From positions 7,522,755-7,586,754 of the forward strand of contig OZ038395.1 in the NCBI GenBank assembly GCA_964036045.1: 64,000 nt of DNA. Direction: 5' to 3'. Both the position numbers and the translations under genes were made by a program. Positions 1 through 7,641 of the stretch are shown piece by piece. Positions within the stretch are counted from its first letter, which is position 1; every line of letters begins with the position of its first letter. Source of the DNA: Eutreptiella sp. 'Long Island Sound 2002'. Lineage: Eukaryota > Euglenozoa > Euglenophyceae > Eutreptiales > Eutreptiaceae. The notes beneath the pieces are model-generated. The model saw only the letters and a program-made list of their open reading frames with translations, had not been told where the DNA came from and searched no databases.

Positions 1-969
1 CCCTCGGCGCTTAACCTTGAAAATCTTTGGCACGGCTTCTGCGGGGACCATAGGGGACCCTGGGAGGAGGGGGGTGTTTCTTTGTAGGACCAAGCTTACG
101 GCTGCAACCCAGTGCCTGCATCATCACGCTGCTTCTGTTCCCAGACCGAAAGGCGCCTCTGGTACCACTGATGAGGATTTTGTTTTGCTGAGATTGCGTG
201 TCTGCCTGTGACTCACACCAGCACGTAACCCACACGACTCCGTACCCCCTTCAGACCCCCCTTTGCCCCTTTCTAATACACCCCCCCCCCCTCACTCCCC
301 CAAGGTACAACAACCTGCCTCACTACACTGCTCTTCCATGTTCAGAACGGCCCTGTCAGTGTGGTTGGGTCGCAACGTGGGAATGCCCAGTGCCTTCTTC
401 GCCCACTGGCCGGCGCATGCGGGCTGCACGTCCCCAGCCCCCTGCGGCCCATTCTCTTTCCCACGTCGACCACTGATTCGCATCTCACAGCCCCGTATTC
501 CAGTGTACCCGTCACCCGGTTGCACTGAACGCGCACCCCCCCAACGGCGCGGAGCAGAATCATCGCCCGTGCGCCTGGCATTGAACAGTCCGCATGACGT
601 GATAACAGGCGCGGTCCGCAGACCTGGCACCCGTGTCCGCAAGGGGCTGGCTGTCGCCTCGGCCCAAGCAGCGCACAAGTTGTTATGAGATTGACACACG
701 TTGTCGAAGCATATCTGATATCTCATTCCCGCTGATGTGCAGATGCTTTTTGGTGAACGCTCGTTTTTGGTTTCGTTTCAGCCCTTCGAGCCCCCCTCCC
801 CACCCACCCACCCACCCACCGTGGGCCCAAAATGACCGACCCCCTGTCCTTGCTTCCTCGGCCTGGAGGGGGGGAGGGTGAGAGGGGGGTTTGGGGAAGG
901 CAGGGCCACAGAATTATCCCCCCTCTCCTGCCATCCAAACGCTAGATCATCCCTGGCCAACCCCCCCCA
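1..969. other. Unassigned GC-rich sequence, no supported gene
   Basis: Several overlapping ORFs of 60-144 codons exist on both strands. None has a recognisable motif or consistent codon bias, and many start at non-ATG codons. The stretch contains C-rich runs (about 280-303 and 790-822) and G-rich runs (about 868-900). I see no RNA gene or promoter I can defend. Confidence 0.5.
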
Positions 970-1120
970 GGGATGTATTAGAACGGTTGGGGGCGGTTAC
1001 TGTCGGTTACAAATGCCATTGAAGCTGGCACTTGCCGCCAGGGAGACAGTGGCTGGGCATAGGCTGGCGCCCTGGAAGGGGGGGAGGGGGTACATCCCCC
1101 TCTTCCATCCCTGGGGCTGG
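970..1120 (+). repeat. Dispersed repeat, copy A (inverted partner at 18,620-18,850)
   Basis: The sequence from the TTGGGGGCGGTTACTGTCGG motif at 986-1005 through the poly-G stretch near 1,085 is matched, on the opposite strand, at 18,655-18,769. The flanking words GGATGYATTAGAA (about 971-983) and CCATCCCTGGG (about 1,105-1,115) also have counterparts, at about 18,834-18,850 and 18,625-18,640. The distal copy carries roughly 70 extra bases between GGATGCATTAGAA and the GCGGTT core. The two copies therefore belong to a small dispersed family whose nature is unknown. Confidence 0.6.
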
Positions 1121-1122
1121 CC

Positions 1123-1536
1123 GTGAAGAGTATCAATGGTTTGGTTGGTTTAGTGCTCCACCGCCACGTGGGATTCCCCTTTGCTTTTGCTGCTGCTTCT
1201 CCGGTGTACCTCTTCAGCCGCATCGGAAATGCCGCCTTCACAAACGCCCGAGCCCTCGCCAGGGTCAGCCAGCTCCTCCGCAGCCCTCTTTCGTGGCTCG
1301 CCATCTTTGCAAAGATAACCGCAACGACTTGTGATCCCCCACAAACAGCGGTTCTGTTGAACGTCCGGGCCATTAGACCAGTCGGGCAGCAGCGGGGCTG
1401 GCCGGGTGGGTGGATCCCCCCCCCCCCCCCATCCCCCCCGTTTTGCCTGGGGACCACCCTGTTCGGCCCTGCTCCTGTGCTGCCATTTTCCCGCGTGCAC
1501 AGAAATCCGGGCATGAGCTTTGGTATCGTGGAATGA
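1123..1536 (+). CDS. Possible coding fragment (exon-like), unknown product
   Basis: The plus-strand frame is open for 137 codons and begins at a GTG, so no authentic start is shown. Roughly 1,165-1,320 has third codon positions dominated by C/G, and its translation is free of low complexity (FSRIGNAAFTNARALARVSQ lies in the middle). That is more like an exon than random sequence. The downstream part runs into a 15-base poly-C tract at 1,416-1,430 read as prolines, which argues against the whole frame being coding. Antisense frames over the same bases are also open (for example 978-1,952 on minus), so strand is uncertain. I do not recognise a family. Confidence 0.15.
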   Translation: MKSINGLVGLVLHRHVGFPFAFAAASPVYLFSRIGNAAFTNARALARVSQLLRSPLSWLAIFAKITATTCDPPQTAVLLNVRAIRPVGQQRGWPGGWIPPPPPSPPFCLGTTLFGPAPVLPFSRVHRNPGMSFGIVE

Positions 1537-1700
1537 AGCTGCCAAGTATGAGTGAGTACGATAAATACGGGGGCCGGAACTACAGCAGGGAGGAGTTTTG
1601 GAGCACGTACAAGGCGTTGCGGGACCAGAAGCCACTGAATATCGGGCAGGTATTGCGCTCCGGAGACAGCTTGGTTGCGCCAAGGGTGTATGCCGCGTAG
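1533..1700 (+). CDS. Small ORF, 55 aa, unknown product
   Basis: An ATG at 1,533 opens a 55-codon frame ending in TAG at 1,698-1,700. The peptide starts MKLPSMSEYDKYGGRNYSRE, is compositionally balanced (Tyr, Arg, Glu, Trp, few repeats) and uses mostly G/C-ending codons, unlike the shadow ORFs around it. There is no signal peptide or membrane segment. The frame is open for about 40 codons upstream through a proline run, so this could instead be the terminal exon of a spliced gene. No homologue is recognised. Alternative: a chance ORF. Confidence 0.25.
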   Translation: MKLPSMSEYDKYGGRNYSREEFWSTYKALRDQKPLNIGQVLRSGDSLVAPRVYAA

Positions 1701-1843
1701 CCGAGCGACACCTGCGATGACCGGCCGACAAGCTGACCAAATGTGCTCACAAAACCAGCACCTTGGGGCCCGAATCAGCGCCGCCGTGCTGGACAACACA
1801 GGAGGCTCCCCATCGGCTCTAAGGGGCGCCGTTTGGACTGTAG

Positions 1844-1899
1844 GGGGGGGCCTTGCCTCTGCTTTTAAGCCCCTCCTCAGGCTGCGGCAAGGCCCCCCC
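1844..1899. repeat. Perfect 14-bp inverted repeat (hairpin)
   Basis: GGGGGGGCCTTGCC at 1,844-1,857 is exactly reverse-complemented at 1,886-1,899, with a 28-nt loop containing TTTTAAG. It could form a stable stem in RNA or single-stranded DNA. No adjacent U-run or gene end supports calling it a terminator. Confidence 0.6.
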
Positions 1900-1900
1900 T

Positions 1901-3606
1901 CCGGAATGGTGCTGCTGATTGTAGCAGATGTCCTGCGGCTCTCACAAGTCATTCATGCAGGCCTTGCCACGAGAGACCCCACTTATCATCCCCCTCCAGG
2001 GACCTAGCACTCGAGGCCCCACCCTACTGCTGGTTCTGGGGGAGCCCTCACCGACAACACACTCGACCCCCCGTCGCCTGCGGCCCCACGCATTTCTTGG
2101 GCGCCAACGAACAAATGACTGCGGACAGTGCACGCGCACGGCGGTCCTGAATGGCCTAAACCGAAGCCCACTCCCGTCCCCATTGGCCGTGACACGGACA
2201 AGGTGCAGCAGGACGACGGCACGCCCCAGGGTCCCCATATTTTGAGGAACAAGGACGTGGCATTGGGCCATGCGTCAGCGCGCCGGGCACGCGCCGGGCA
2301 TCTCTTTTGGCCATGTCGGGCACCAAAAGGGTGTTCAGAGGCGGCCTGGCGTCAGAGCTCTGCTTGTCTTCGCGAATATCTGAACGATGTTTTACAAGAA
2401 CTTCACTGGGCTGACACGTTGGATCCTTTCAGCCATTGTCCCCATTTCCTGTTCTTTATGACACATTTGACGGGCTCCATGCCCATCAGTTCCATTGGTG
2501 GCATGTGGTGTGCTGACCTGTGGAATTCTAAGAATGCGTTGCATGTTTACAAGGTAATTGTTGCCTTTGATATGCCGGGATAGTTGATACAAAAGTAGCG
2601 CGCCGGGCATGCGCCGGGCGCGCGCCGGGCAAACACCCCCCCTCTACATCCAATTGTGCAGTTGGAGCACCCCCGCGTGGAGGTGCGAGCACCAAATTCG
2701 GGTCTGTACAACCCGCAGCTTCTCATTGCAGCGCTGAGCCTACAATGCTATTGGACCACCACTTCAGTGCAGTGGCAGTCCCCTGCGGACACTAGAGCGG
2801 CTCAGCAATGGCTCAAGGGGGGCATCACGAGCTGAGCATCTTTCAAGGAGCGCCGCAATATGGTACAGCACTCTTCGGTGCAAAACTTACAGGGGCAAAC
2901 TGCTGCACCGCTTCTCAAATGTAGTCATACGCCCAAACCCCCTGATCTGATGATTGCATTGATGTTGTTGCCTGGATTCCTTGATTGACTGGTCTGCATC
3001 TCCGGTATTCCCCACCAACTTTCCAGCAACTATTGATTTCCTTCTCAAATTATCCCCCCCCCACCAAAAAAAAAACCCCGTTTTCACCAAAACTTTGTTT
3101 TGCGCGCGGGGGGGGGGGGGGGGGTTCTGGTACACTTTGGGGTAGGGTTTTGCTACAGTTTGGGACAATGTGGGCAGTGGCCAGTTTCAGTCCAATGTTT
3201 CCCCCTTTTTGTTTTAAGTGCATTTCAGAGGTTTTGGGAGTGTATCTGGAGAGTAGTTGCAGACATGTAAGGTGGGTGGGTTCAGGTGCATATGTCAAAG
3301 AGACACACTCTGGCAGAAATATTGAAATACTCGGACCCCAATAGCAAAGTGGTTGCGAAGATAGTGCCGGACTTGACACAGCAGCGTGTGATGTTCCATG
3401 TCTTTGCGAGGTAGTTGCAGTGGTAATGTGTTACTGCGACTTATATTGCGATTTCCCGTGTTTGATATTGTGCTTTATATCTTATCTGGATGGGACGTGC
3501 GTGAGCAGCTATCATCGATCATCAAGGTGACCTCGGTCCATGTTTTGCATGGTGCATGGATTTGGCACGTGGTGCCTCTGTAACCGCCCCCCCCCCCCCT
3601 TGTAAT
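1901..3606. other. No supported gene; short motif clusters and homopolymers
   Basis: The decamer-like motif GCGCCGGGCA occurs in two tight clusters, 2,279-2,300 and 2,599-2,631. A C-run, A-run and 17-base G-run follow each other at 3,053-3,124, and a 13-base C-run sits at 3,587-3,599. ORFs here (for example 2,128-2,583 plus) lack recognisable features. Confidence 0.45.
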
Positions 3607-3650
3607 AGCCACGCCCTCGTCCAAGTTACAGTACATAGGGACCGTATTAA
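3607..3650 (+). repeat. Dispersed about 50-bp repeat family, copy 1
   Basis: This diverged copy carries the shared words CCTCGTCCAAG and TAGGGACCGTATTAATT. Other copies lie at 4,284, 4,765 and 4,895 (same strand) and at 15,926 and 16,186 (opposite strand). It is followed by a short palindrome, TTGGTACC...GGTACCAA, at about 3,650-3,678. Confidence 0.5.
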
Positions 3651-3727
3651 TTGGTACCTAATTTTAATTCGGTACCAAATGTAGTGCAGCTACATTAGAC
3701 ATGGGTTTGGGTCTGACAGTCATTTTT

Positions 3728-3835
3728 CTGGGGTCTTCTGACCACATTTTTGATGGTCAGAAACTTAGCGGAATGTGATTGTGTGCCGATTGTAGAGGGA
3801 AAGAGGGGCTGTGTCATATTTGTGATGAGTCCTCC
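3728..3835 (+). repeat. Diverged direct repeat, copy 1 (pair with 4,340-4,440)
   Basis: The words TCTGACCAC, TGGTCAGAAA and GAGGGAAAGA, followed by GGCTG and TTTGTGATG, occur in the same order and spacing as in 4,340-4,440. The offset is about 610 bp. The copies are clearly related but differ at many positions, so the duplication is old. Confidence 0.6.
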
Positions 3836-3850
3836 CGCTAATAACACGCC

Positions 3851-4031
3851 TGTGCACTGCAGGCACCCAGTGAACGCCGTACGCTGCTGGATGTGATGTG
3901 TGGTGCTGGGTCTTGTAGTAGTGGCAGTGGTCAGTCTGGTGATGTGCTTTGGCACACTCGCACACATGTGCACTGCAGGCACCCAGTGAACGCCGTACGC
4001 TGCTGGGATGTGATGTGTGGTGCTGGGTCTT
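3851..4031 (+). repeat. Two 64/65-bp direct repeats, 116 bp apart
   Basis: The copies are 3,851-3,914 and 3,967-4,031. Both begin TGTGCACTGCAGGCACCCAG and end GGTGCTGGGTCTT. The second copy has one extra G before ATGTGATG; otherwise they match by eye. This near-identity indicates a recent local duplication with a unique 52-bp spacer. Confidence 0.8.
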
Positions 4032-4040
4032 TGCTTCCCC

Positions 4041-4175
4041 ATGAAGTTGTCGGAGCTTGAGGATTTGAACTATTTTGGTACTTCTGATTCTGATTCAAGT
4101 TCTGATTCTGATTCTCATTTGGGGACGGATACCGATGAAGATGGTTGTAGGCTTCTCATGCCGCATTGCTTGTAG
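4041..4175 (+). CDS. Small acidic Ser/Asp-rich ORF, 44 aa
   Basis: An ATG at 4,041 opens 44 codons ending in TAG at 4,173-4,175. The peptide begins MKLSELEDLNYFGT, continues with a Ser-Asp run encoded by TTCTGA-type hexamer repeats (4,083-4,116), then an acidic TDTDED segment. After the stop the same frame stays open through another protein-like stretch (CFKHFLVFTC) to about 4,260. The stop could therefore be a disabling mutation, or the end of an exon. Acidic Ser/Asp runs near the N-terminus occur in some piggyBac-type transposases, but I see no catalytic domain, so this is speculation. The repeat-rich surroundings suggest remains of a mobile element. Confidence 0.25.
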   Translation: MKLSELEDLNYFGTSDSDSSSDSDSHLGTDTDEDGCRLLMPHCL

Positions 4176-4283
4176 GAACATGGGTGTGAACCTGAAGTTT
4201 CATGTTTCAAGCACTTTCTTGTGTTTACATGCCTTTGGCAACGTGGACGGAGGTTAAGGTGCACTCATACCCCCCCCCCCCCT

Positions 4284-4326
4284 GCGCAAGCACGGCCTTG
4301 TCTAAGCACGAAGACCCCGTGTGACC
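4284..4326 (+). repeat. Dispersed about 50-bp repeat family, copy 2
   Basis: It contains GCGCAAGCACGGCCTTGTCT followed by AAGCAC and a GACCCCGTGTGACCG tail. It closely matches copy 3 at 4,765-4,812, directly after a 13-base C-run (4,270-4,282). Confidence 0.6.
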
Positions 4327-4339
4327 GTTGTTTTGATGG

Positions 4340-4440
4340 GTTTTTCTGACCACGGTTTTTATGGTCAGAAATTCATTGTTTCGTGATTGTGCGCTGATTG
4401 TACAGGGAAAGAAGGGCTGGGTCATGTTTGTGATGGTTCC
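4340..4440 (+). repeat. Diverged direct repeat, copy 2
   Basis: Partner of 3,728-3,835, with the same ordered words (TCTGACCAC, TGGTCAGAAA, CAGGGAAAGA, TTTGTGATGG). Copy 2 of the about 50-bp family lies just upstream, and copy 1 of that family lies 80-120 bp upstream of the first member. Both may be parts of one longer, decayed element. Confidence 0.6.
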
Positions 4441-4479
4441 TCTTGCTCACAACAACATTCTGATTGGTACTGCAACCCA

Positions 4480-4791
4480 ATGGTAATTGTTTTGCTGTGG
4501 TTTTTAGCCATGAAAAATGTTGCTATCGCTGGCTGGGGTGTCACATACATCCGATCCACTGGTGAGCATGCACCTGCCACCATCGTTGGTCCTTCTACGC
4601 GGTTGGAAAGGGTTTCTATTCCGTACCCGTTGATGGGCAGTAAGGACATGAGGACCATGCTGAATTTTGCCTACACGTTGTGTTCTAGTGCCATGTTTGT
4701 GAGTGATGTGCTTGGTGTGGGGTACAGGCAGGTTTTCTGTGTGCAGTGTCTCTTTGTGTTGCGCGTTGCGCGCAAGCACGGGCTTGTCTAA
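4480..4791 (+). CDS. Uncertain ORF, 103 aa from first ATG
   Basis: The frame is open from about 4,387; its first ATG is at 4,480. The translation is mixed in composition, with Cys pairs (near CSSAMF and CVQC) and a short hydrophobic segment at the N-terminus (VIVLLWFLAM). It resembles no family I can name. Its last codons are supplied by copy 3 of the dispersed repeat, so if it was ever a gene its end is repeat-derived. It may be a decayed transposon ORF or a chance frame. Confidence 0.15.
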   Translation: MVIVLLWFLAMKNVAIAGWGVTYIRSTGEHAPATIVGPSTRLERVSIPYPLMGSKDMRTMLNFAYTLCSSAMFVSDVLGVGYRQVFCVQCLFVLRVARKHGLV

Positions 4792-4812
4792 GCACAGGGA
4801 CCCCGTGTGACC
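4765..4812 (+). repeat. Dispersed about 50-bp repeat family, copy 3
   Basis: It contains GCGCAAGCACGGGCTTGTCT and CCCGTGTGACCGTTG, nearly the same as copy 2. A partial inverted piece (CCGTGCTTGCGCAAGG, about 4,829-4,846) follows immediately, then a 13-base G-run at 4,846-4,858. Confidence 0.6.
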
Positions 4813-4894
4813 GTTGTTTTTCTGACCTTGGCCGTGCTTGCGCAAGGGGGGGGGGGGGTACCATGCACTCACGTGTGTGTCGGTAGTTGTATGT

Positions 4895-4960
4895 GTTGCG
4901 CGCAAGCCACGTCCTTGTCTAAGCTGCAGTAGGCGTAGGGACCGTATTAATTCCGTACTT
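4895..4960 (+). repeat. Dispersed about 50-bp repeat family, copy 4
   Basis: This is the longest copy: GCGCGCAAGCCACGTCCTTG, then AAGCTGCAGTAGGCG and TAGGGACCGTATTAATTCC. On the opposite strand the same order is seen at 15,926-15,985. Confidence 0.6.
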
Positions 4961-5582
4961 TTGCGTAGCTATTCCAAGCGGGGGGGGGGGGGCTACTGCA
5001 GCCCTCAGCGCTTCAGAACACGTCTCGCATTTTTTTTTATTCGTTTGCTGCCCTGTTTTTGCTGTCCCATTGGGCGAGGGTGAATATTGGACCAATTGGG
5101 TCACATCGATTTTGTTTGGAGATGTGTGTGTGTGTGTGTGTGTGTTTGTGTGTCGGCTCATGCTGCAGTTTATCCGATCGTCCGTGGTCCTTGGGGCGGG
5201 GCTATGGGATGCAGAGTGTGCGCATGCGCACGTGAGGCAGTTTTCGTGCAATGGGTTGGGAGTTCTGGTACAATACGTGGTTCGGGTTCCAGGTTGTTCA
5301 GGCTCTTTTTTTTTTGGCAGCAATTGGGTTTTTGTTTGGTACAGTTTTGGTGCAAGGGCGTTTTTGTGGTACACCAGCACTGTGTCTCTGGTGTATGCAG
5401 GGGCTTTGGGTACAGAGGGTGGGTGGTATTGTCATGTTTTGGGCCCTGTTGGTAAAAAGCAGGTTGTTTTGTTTATGAAGAATTATCACAATTATGTACT
5501 CTCTCTCATGCACCAGCAGGGATGGTGCAAATTAACTGAGCATGGGCTACTGTTGCACTAGTGCTCCCTGGATTCCAGGGCA
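4961..5582. other. No supported gene; (TG)n microsatellite at 5,121-5,154
   Basis: A G-run (4,980-4,992), a T-run (5,030-5,039) and a TG dinucleotide tract (5,121-5,154) break up otherwise unremarkable sequence. The 163- and 122-codon plus-strand frames include the dinucleotide tract (translated as Val/Cys) and are judged spurious. Confidence 0.5.
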
Positions 5583-5875
5583 GTCTATTGCTTGGAGAGC
5601 ATGAGCAAAGACCATCTTTGGAGTAGGATGGAGTTAGACAGCCCGCCGGAAGCGGTGTGGCTGTGTGGAGACAGGCCTCCAGCCAAAGGGTGAAGGGGGG
5701 CGCAACTCGATTTTGTCCTCCGTCAACACTTACTTGACTCTTGTACTCTTCGACACCACCTTACGGTGCACGCCTCTGGTGCAAGTTCGCCACATGTATG
5801 GTATCCTATAATGATGGACTTCGAACGTTGTGTTTGATTGCAAAAAAAAAAAAAAAGGTCTATTGCTTGGAGAGC
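5583..5875 (+). mobile_element. Poly(A)-tailed retroposed insert with perfect 18-bp TSD
   Basis: GTCTATTGCTTGGAGAGC occurs at 5,583-5,600 and again, identically, at 5,858-5,875. Between them lies a 257-bp segment ending in 15 A residues (5,842-5,856). This is the structure left by LINE-driven target-primed reverse transcription of a polyadenylated RNA. The insert opens with a 30-codon frame from ATG 5,601 to TGA 5,691-5,693 (starting MSKDHLWSRMELD), followed by about 150 nt of non-coding sequence and the A-tail. That fits a 5'-truncated processed pseudogene made of the last codons plus the 3' UTR of an mRNA. It could instead be a SINE; no clear Pol III A/B box pair was found. The source gene is unknown. 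Confidence 0.7.
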
Positions 5876-6229
5876 CGAAGTCGTCAACAGATGGCCAAAC
5901 TGCCTACCATTGGTGGGGAGTGATGATTCGGGGCTCTTATCTACAGAGTTGCCGAGTCGCTCAGTGGTATTATCATGCAGCTGCCTTAGCTGCTTTCTAA
6001 GTTGTGAAAAATATGATATTGCAATTGCCTGACAGAATTGAGTACAGCAATTGTTGTTGACTGTTTTGATGTATGTGCGCGCGCGTGTGTGTTTCTGTGT
6101 GTGCGTGTGTTTCTGCATGCGTGTGCGCTAAGGCCACGATTACCATCACACATGGAGGCCAGGAAGCACGACCCATGTAATGGTCCTCGACCCAACAGGT
6201 GCAGGTTCTAGGTGCACCCCCTTCCTCCA
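5876..6229. other. No supported gene; TG/CG-rich microsatellite at 6,068-6,125
   Basis: Alternating purine-pyrimidine sequence (TGTGCGCGCGCGTGTGTG and similar) occupies 6,068-6,125. Nothing else is recognised. On the minus strand this gives His/Thr-rich shadow ORFs. Confidence 0.5.
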
Positions 6230-6676
6230 GCGAGTGGTTTGGTAGGTGGTCCGTGGGTTTGCCGTGTCCCGGGGTCTGAGTTCGATTCCCGGGAGAGGGA
6301 GCACCGGTCGTGACACGGCGAAACATGGATCAGCACTGAGGTGTCCCGCACTGAGGGACGAGGCGGGTCACAATTGACGAATACCTGTGACAACCATCAA
6401 CTGACCAAGACTTCCATAACTATGACAACTTTGAATTGACAAATAACTGTGATGATCATGATCACTACATATTGACTGCGAACCATGACAATCATGACAA
6501 TTATGATGACTTTCAATGGACGAATGACTATGACAATTATGAAGACTGTAAACTAACCAATAACTATGAACTATAATAGACTAATTGAATCCGATAATCA
6601 TGATCATTATCAATGGACTAAGCATGATGACTGTGACAACCATAACTTGACTCATAACTCTCATCACTATTGTTAT
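6230..6676 (+). mobile_element. tRNA-derived SINE-like element, copy 1
   Basis: Bases 6,230-6,552 match the reverse complement of 15,231-15,562 with about 15 substitutions and one small indel (roughly 95% by hand count). The head has a tRNA-like geometry: an A-box-like TGGTTTGGTAGG at 6,235 and a B-box-like GAGTTCGATTCCC about 44 nt later, the spacing expected in tRNA genes. A unique middle section with an imperfect palindrome (CAGCACTGAGGTGTCCCGCA) follows. The tail is a long degenerate array of TGACAAYYATGA-type words, extending to about 6,676 in this copy. No clear target-site duplication was found, so the exact ends are uncertain. It is unlikely to be a functional tRNA because acceptor-stem pairing is not evident. 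Confidence 0.6.
6234..6292 (+). promoter_or_regulatory. Putative internal Pol III promoter (A and B boxes)
   Basis: The A-box-like sequence is at 6,235-6,249 and the B-box-like sequence GAGTTCGATTCCCGG at 6,278-6,292. The B box fits the GGTTCGANNCC consensus with one mismatch. The A box has G where the consensus has A at its seventh position. Confidence 0.45.
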
Positions 6677-6793
6677 GCGGAGCCTGTGCACGCCCAGGCA
6701 CACTGCCATGACCACTACCCCCCCCCCCCCTCAAAAACTGGACTGGATACATCATTTGGCAGGGCCAATATATCGCCCCCAAAATTCGTCCCA

Positions 6794-6806
6794 AGAATGG
6801 GTTTTT
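6794..6806 (+). repeat. LINE target-site duplication, 3' side
   Basis: AGAATGGGTTTTT here equals 15,122-15,134. The T residues are shared with the complement of the LINE poly(A) tail, so the unambiguous duplication is AGAATGGG (8 bp) and the maximum is 13 bp. On the plus strand this sequence runs straight into the T-tract, as expected if its 3' end primed reverse transcription on the poly(A) RNA. Confidence 0.8.
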
Positions 6807-6821
6807 TTTTTTTTTTTTTTT
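6802..6821 (-). other. LINE poly(A) tail
   Basis: Twenty consecutive T residues on the plus strand are poly(A) on the minus strand, directly after the LINE 3' UTR. Up to five may belong to the target-site duplication. Confidence 0.85.
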
Positions 6822-7641
6822 ATAAACACAAGGCCAAAGTCCAAGAGTCCACGTCCAAACTCAGGAAGGGTGAGCCCATCATACAGAAGTGACCCCATCC
6901 CATTGGGTCAGGGTCAGGCATGTGGGACGCGGACAGGGAAGAGGAAAATGGGCACAAGCAGATTTTTACGTAATAGAATACATGGATGGCGACATGCGAG
7001 CAAACGCCCCTTCTCAGGGCCCCGGGGGACCAAGAATCATGCGGGGGTGCCAGGCATGTGGGCTACAGCCTGAGGAGAAGCCCTGGGAGAGAGGACAGTG
7101 CAAAAGACACGCACTGTCTGGGCAAGGTATGCTGGGGGGGGGGGGGGCAGCGCTGATGGCGTATGTCGCGTGGACTGTATGGGGCTGCGGGTGGGGACAG
7201 TGCAGAAAACTGATTTAACGTGGGTAGCTGTGACACTATTGGGCTGGGGGGAGGGGGGGGGGCTGGGTGTGCGCCACCGCCACAGGGCTCCGGCAGGCCC
7301 CAGCGTCAGACACGGGGGAGTCACAGCCACAGGTTAGGTCCAATTAAAAGCGCAACCAGGGGGTACATCTGTCATGTGTCATCCATCGGCGGCGTGCAGA
7401 ACGAAGGCAGCGTGAGCATCACTGTGATGACAAAGCATGTACAGTCGCGGCGGAAACTGAGTAAAGTACAGCGCCCTGGCGGCACGAGCACCACTTAGTT
7501 TAAGAGAGGGCAGCCAATGCAGCTTCAGGTGGTTGCCTGTGAAGAGAGGGGGGAAGGGGGGCAGGGGGGCATTGGAGGACCATTACAGGGTAGTGACACC
7601 GTGCGGTTTGAGCACACACGCATGCAGAGGGCGAGAGGGGG
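6822..7641 (-). other. LINE 3' untranslated region
   Basis: About 820 bp between the ORF2 stop and the poly(A) tail. Read on minus it holds C-runs (complement of G-runs at 7,134-7,147 and about 7,251-7,261). It has no long frame with recognisable features. No canonical AATAAA lies immediately before the tail; TTTATA does. Confidence 0.7.

Noticed and set aside
1844-1899. Rho-independent style terminator
   Set aside because: There is no U-run after the stem, no gene end upstream, and a eukaryotic context.
978-1952. 324-codon minus-strand ORF as a gene
   Set aside because: It translates a poly-C/poly-G tract and a dispersed repeat, has uneven composition and no recognisable domain. Other frames over the same bases look at least as coding-like.
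5087-5561. ORFs over the (TG)n tract as a Cys/Val-rich membrane protein
   Set aside because: The hydrophobic run is the dinucleotide repeat translated; no start or conservation signal is visible.
6230-6300. Functional tRNA gene
   Set aside because: A and B boxes are present, but acceptor-stem pairing is not evident, the T-stem has a mismatch, and the sequence continues into a repeated body shared with 15,231-15,562. A SINE-like element fits better.
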